From NCBI RefSeq assembly GCF_010183535.1, contig NC_071331.1, forward strand, positions 15,934,001 to 15,998,000: 64,000 bases of DNA, written 5' to 3'. A program made the translations under genes and the position numbers. The notes under the pieces are model-generated. The model had not been told where the DNA came from. It saw nothing but the letters and a program-made list of their open reading frames with translations, and made no database searches. Shown here one piece after another: positions 63,846 through 64,000 of the stretch; position 1 is the stretch's first letter; each line of letters starts with the position of its first letter. Source of the stretch: Caenorhabditis remanei (Eukaryota; Nematoda; Chromadorea; Rhabditida; Rhabditidae).

Positions 63846-64000
63846 GTTAGTTTGAATGAGATATGTTGAAGGGAATATGAATGAAAAAATTAATAGATAG
63901 TAAACAAAGGAAAAAAAAAACAAACATTAAAAAATATAGTTCTGTTGAGGATACAGCTAGTTTTCGCCTGGACAGAACTGGTATTTATGAATCAGAACTG
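63846..64000 (+). other. Intron 2 of the unc-31 gene, cut by window end
   Basis: Starts GTTAGT and runs AT-rich to the edge with no acceptor followed by coding sequence. Confidence 0.5.

Noticed and set aside
1..64000. tRNA, rRNA or CRISPR arrays
   Set aside because: No cloverleaf with a clear B-box, no rRNA-like block and no regularly spaced repeats were seen by eye; a tRNA scan would be needed to exclude tRNAs fully.

Overview
This window is nuclear DNA from a Caenorhabditis nematode. The evidence is short introns with TTTTCAG acceptors, AT-rich spacers, SL-type trans-splice acceptors just before several start codons, and proteins belonging to well-known worm families. The innexin here is close to C. 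elegans INX-6 as I remember it, but not identical, so the species is probably a relative of C. elegans. The recognisable genes (wdfy-3, sta-1, rbd-1, inx-6, flp-9, unc-31) all have, from memory, C. elegans counterparts on chromosome IV, so this looks like a chromosome IV segment. Calls are by eye; exon limits come from splice consensus and reading-frame continuity.

Layout. 1-6913 (+) is the C-terminal part of a WDFY3/Alfy-type BEACH-WD40-FYVE autophagy scaffold. 7396-7932 (+) is a small mitochondrial GGQ release-factor homologue. 8284-10810 (-) is a PRMT9-type arginine methyltransferase, with a perfect-looking foldback element 26 bp before its start. 13383-22629 (+) is a long-intron gene for a coiled-coil protein with a His-rich segment. 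22828-23626 is a non-autonomous terminal-inverted-repeat element. 23863-25187 (+) is a membrane-anchored short-chain dehydrogenase. 25391-28859 (-) is a STAT transcription factor. 32034-32767 (+) and 33595-34733 (+) are two small secreted proteins of unknown function. 35143-38065 (+) is the six-RRM ribosome biogenesis factor RBD-1. 38336-42547 (-) is a secreted protein with two MAM-like domains. 43561-44981 (-) joins a REEP/HVA22 membrane domain to an MSP domain. 46629-48520 (+) is innexin INX-6. 51072-52584 (-) is the FMRFamide-like neuropeptide gene flp-9. From 63123 (+) the first two coding exons of the CAPS/unc-31 gene run toward the right edge.

The right third is a neuronal neighbourhood: a gap-junction gene, a neuropeptide gene with two nearby CRE-like sites, and the dense-core-vesicle priming factor needed for neuropeptide release, with about 10.5 kb of apparently non-coding DNA between the last two. 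The most unusual items are the HVA22-MSP fusion, the two structured repeats, a decayed-looking antisense exon near 43.4 kb, and the two orphan secreted proteins.
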